The notes under the pieces: generated by a model
Told to the model about the DNA's origin: nothing
Databases searched by the model: none
The model's input: the letters and a program-made list of their open reading frames with translations, nothing else
NCBI GenBank assembly: GCA_001642005.1
Contig: LWCA01000666.1
Coordinates: 1 to 20,859, forward strand
Reading direction: 5' to 3'
Source: Intoshia linei
Taxonomy: Eukaryota; Orthonectida; Rhopaluridae
Length of the DNA: 20,859 nucleotides
In this document: in pieces, positions 18,681 to 20,859 of the stretch
Layout: the number at the start of each line of letters is the position of its first letter
Numbering within the stretch: position 1 is the first letter of the stretch
Translations under genes and position numbers: made by a program

Positions 18681-19007
18681 AGTAATAATTGGGTTGAACC
18701 CTCTTGGTGTCGATATTTGTAAAAATTTGGTTTTAGCCGGAATAGAAACAATTAATGTATATGACGATAAAGTAGTTACAGAATCAGATGTAAATACTAA
18801 TTTTTTGGTTGATACAGTCGAGGATAAAACTCTTATGGAATCAGTTGCATCAAAATTATCGGAATTAAACCCTCATGTCAAAGCTACCCCAGAAAAACAG
18901 ATTAAAATGATTGTAGACACTTGTTTATTGAATCACAAACCGAAAGATGAGGTGGACAGTTGTTTAAACATTTTATGAAAATAATTTGTAATGAATTAGA
19001 TATTTAA
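18679..19007 (+). pseudogene. E1-type (SAE1/UBA1-like) adenylation-domain fragment
   Basis: The frame from 18679 reads VVIIGLNPLGVDICKNLVLA then GIETINVYDDKVVTESDV and SKLSELNPHV. This is the Rossmann start of the ubiquitin/SUMO E1 non-catalytic half (compare SAE1 'VLLVGLKGLGAEIAKNLILA' and '..LNPMV'). There is no ATG: an in-frame TAG lies at 18676-18678, and an AG there could be a splice acceptor. The main frame stops at TGA 18976-18978. The next frame continues the family pattern (MKIICNELDI, compare the SAE1 'ICHKNSIKF' region) to TAA 19005-19007, which suggests a frameshift. The ThiF glycine motif is altered (GLNPLG for G.GGLG) and the middle is shorter than in the family. Most likely a broken or partial copy; a divergent exon of a live gene is the alternative. 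Confidence 0.65.
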
Positions 19008-19092
19008 GATCAAAGATATAAATTTAATATTTAAAGTAAATTATTTTCACGATAATGGATAAAGTCATAGTGACTAACTTTATTCATTACAG

Positions 19093-19301
19093 GGTTAATG
19101 AAAATGTTAAGTTTGTTTTAAAAAATTGTATTTATTGTATAAAGTATTTGTTTCATCAGTTTAAGTGAGTATTAAAACGTTTATAACATCTGTTTATCGA
19201 TAATCCTTATATTTCAGAACTTCACTTTGTTTTGTTTGTGATACTGAGTTTTTATGGGATACTCCGCATTCGGTAAAATTGGATATTTCTTTAATGGGTT
19301 G
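19093..19301 (+). other. Two candidate plus-strand exons, unrecognised
   Basis: A frame at 19093-19164 (VNENVKFVLKNCIYCIKYLF) ends at the strong donor AA|GTGAGTATT. An acceptor TATATTTCAG then leads in phase to 19218 (TSLCFVCDTEFLW then TPHSVKLDISLMG), with a strong donor GTAAGA at 19302 lying inside a minisatellite unit. The phase match and good splice sites argue for coding. They could continue the E1-like fragment just upstream, but the sequence does not resemble that family. No start or stop is assigned. Confidence 0.3.
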
Positions 19302-19366
19302 GTAAGACTGGAATTTTCCCAAAGGGTAGGTGAAACCAGATTTTTCCCTTAAAGGTTGGTAACTTT
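19288..19366. repeat. 28-bp minisatellite, array 3 (inverted)
   Basis: Three units of roughly 27-28 bp: GGGTTGGTAAGACTGGAATT.., GGGTAGGTGAAACCAGATTT.., GGTTGGTAACTTTT. CCC(T/A)AA(A) lies between units. Opposite orientation to the arrays at 14876 and 19960. Confidence 0.7.
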
Positions 19367-19452
19367 TTTAATTCATGCAATTCTCTATGAATGGTTTCGA
19401 ACAAACTCAAAACTATATTTCTGTGACTGGTGAATTGTGATACCATTATCGC

Positions 19453-19814
19453 TAGAGCCATTCAAACATTATGCTCTAAAGTAAAGCTGCCAGAAGTACA
19501 TTTTTTTGTAAAAGTATGTTTTAGGCAGCACTGATAGAAACGTACTAAAAATTTAAGTTTATTATAATAAACTTTAATAATTTTAAAATGTAATACGCTA
19601 TGGTATACGATTAATTCAAATAATGTGAAATCATTTACAATTCAAATAATAAAATATTAAATTAAATTTTAATTTACAATTGTATTTTATATAGTTTATA
19701 TGTTAAAATGTAAACAAATAAACACAAAAATGTAATTTACAATGATACAAACTTCTTTAAGATCATAATCAAAATCTTGCGTAACCTAGTCATTATGCTC
19801 TATGAATGGCTCTA
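19453..19814. mobile_element. MITE with perfect 8-bp target duplication ATTATCGC
   Basis: A 362-bp element with terminal inverted repeat TAGAGCCATTCA (left 19453-19464, right inverted 19803-19814). Each end is followed by a related ATTATGCTCTA/TAGAGCATAAT block. It is flanked by identical ATTATCGC at 19445-19452 and 19815-19822. The 8-bp duplication and TAGAG end indicate hAT superfamily mobilisation. Perfect flanks make it the youngest insertion in the window. Confidence 0.88.
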
Positions 19815-19959
19815 ATTATCGCTATTGATGTGTTGATATTACAGAATAGTATGAACATGATCAAAACCTGATCCCTTAGTGTTCACATATAACAGAAATC
19901 ACTGTAATTTCATTTTGAAAAAGTTATGTATTTAACCAATTCTTGCCAATCAATTTATC

Positions 19960-20070
19960 AAAGTCTACTTTTACCAACAGTATTTCAAATAATCAATTTT
20001 TACTAAACCTAACGAGAAAAAATTCAATTTTATCAAACTTTAAGGAAAAAATTCATTTTAACCAAAAAAA
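19960..20070. repeat. 28-30-bp minisatellite, array 4
   Basis: Three to four degenerate units of the form CAATTTTA(C/T)CAAACTTTAAGG AAAAAATT, in the orientation of the 14876 array. Non-coding. Confidence 0.65.
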
Positions 20071-20287
20071 ATATTAATAATTAAATTAAATTTTGAGTGG
20101 TGAGTTGTAGATTTTAACAATTAAGCATGAGAATTAAGGCAAACTTTTTATAACCTATAAAAAAAAAATTTGTAACTTTATTAACCTATAAAAAATTTAT
20201 AAACTGTTTTCAGTTAAATTCATGCTTCATCAATTAACAAAAGTGACTATTACTTGGAAAGTCATAAAAATAATACAAACTATTATT

Positions 20288-20799
20288 TTATACTTTATTA
20301 TGGTACAATATTAAATATATATTGTCATGTGCAAAATTTCTTTGTTTTGTTTTATTCAACATACTAAAACTTCTCTCTATTCCATTAGATGTTGATGGTC
20401 CATTTCTTAATTTACTGTATAGTGAAGGAAGCTTAGATTTATCCAAAGCCATCATTATATTTGTAATGTCATTGGTTTTCAACCTTTTTTCTATGTAATG
20501 AAGTAATGAATGCATGGATCTGGAACAAATTTTAAATTTTGTAATGTTTCAAATGCTTTATTGATGTTAAATGAGTCTTTTGCCAATTTAATCACATCAT
20601 CAATAGTGTGCAGTACAAGTTGGCCATTCATATTACTATCAATTTTTTTACAATCGAATAGCATTAATTTCTGAGGGTTTTCTAATGTACCAACCATAAC
20701 ATTAACATATTTAACACCATTTAAATCTGTTTCACATATCATCAATATTAATTGATTTGAGCAACACAGTTTAATTCTTTCAATTTCATTCGAATATAA
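20288..20799 (-). pseudogene. hAT-family transposase remnant (frameshifted, internally deleted)
   Basis: The upstream frame (20799-20491) reads MICETDLNGVKYVNVMVG then NGQLVLHTIDD, resembling the hAT region after the first catalytic Asp. The downstream frame (20515-20288) holds the C-terminal dimerisation region: GPSTSNGIERSFSMLNK then AHDNIYLILYHN, the hAT '(V/I)ERSFS.L...R..L...N...L...N' signature. The two overlap near 20491-20515 in different frames (DPCIH then HSLLHYIEKRL), a one-base frameshift. Only about 165 residues remain of a usual 500-700, and the catalytic middle is missing. A TAA at 20800-20802 closes the frame on the upstream side. Confidence 0.78.
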
Positions 20800-20859
20800 T
20801 TATATTATAATAGGTCAACTTTACCACGACAGTTATTTTCAGAAAGGTTTACCTATATT

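Overview
The window is extremely AT-rich eukaryotic DNA. It has short spliceosomal introns, many decayed DNA transposons and no bacterial operon structure. The hAT and Tc1 remnants, Helitron-like non-autonomous copies and split genes fit an insect or other arthropod. An AT-extreme lineage such as an aphid-like hemipteran or an aphidiine wasp is plausible, but the sequence does not decide between them. No rRNA, tRNA or CRISPR array is visible.

Most of the window (667-17411) is spanned by one minus-strand gene that is invisible in long-ORF scans because it is split into small exons. I reconstructed 27 exons whose frames and splice phases agree throughout. Read 5' to 3' (right to left) they encode the C-terminal half of an alpha-carbonic anhydrase fold, then the PXA, RGS, PX and Nexin_C domains of a SNX13/SNX14/SNX25-type sorting nexin. 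The last carbonic anhydrase exon splices in phase, across a 61-nt intron, to the first sorting-nexin exon. There is no room or start codon for a separate promoter between them, so the simplest reading is a fused gene. The 5' end, with the first two zinc histidines of the anhydrase, was not found and may lie beyond the right edge.

The introns are the landing zone of the mobile elements. They hold six related Helitron-like copies, a Tc1 transposase remnant, several hAT-type MITEs (three with 8-bp target-site duplications), a 72-bp tandem repeat, and dispersed arrays of a ~28-bp minisatellite. None interrupts an exon, which argues that the host gene is under selection.

Left edge (1-264, minus): the first two exons of an unrecognised gene. 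Right part (17412-20859): MITEs; an E1-type (SAE1/UBA1-like) adenylation-domain fragment at 18679-19007 (+) that looks broken; two further candidate plus-strand exons at 19093-19301; and a frameshifted hAT transposase remnant at 20288-20799 (-).
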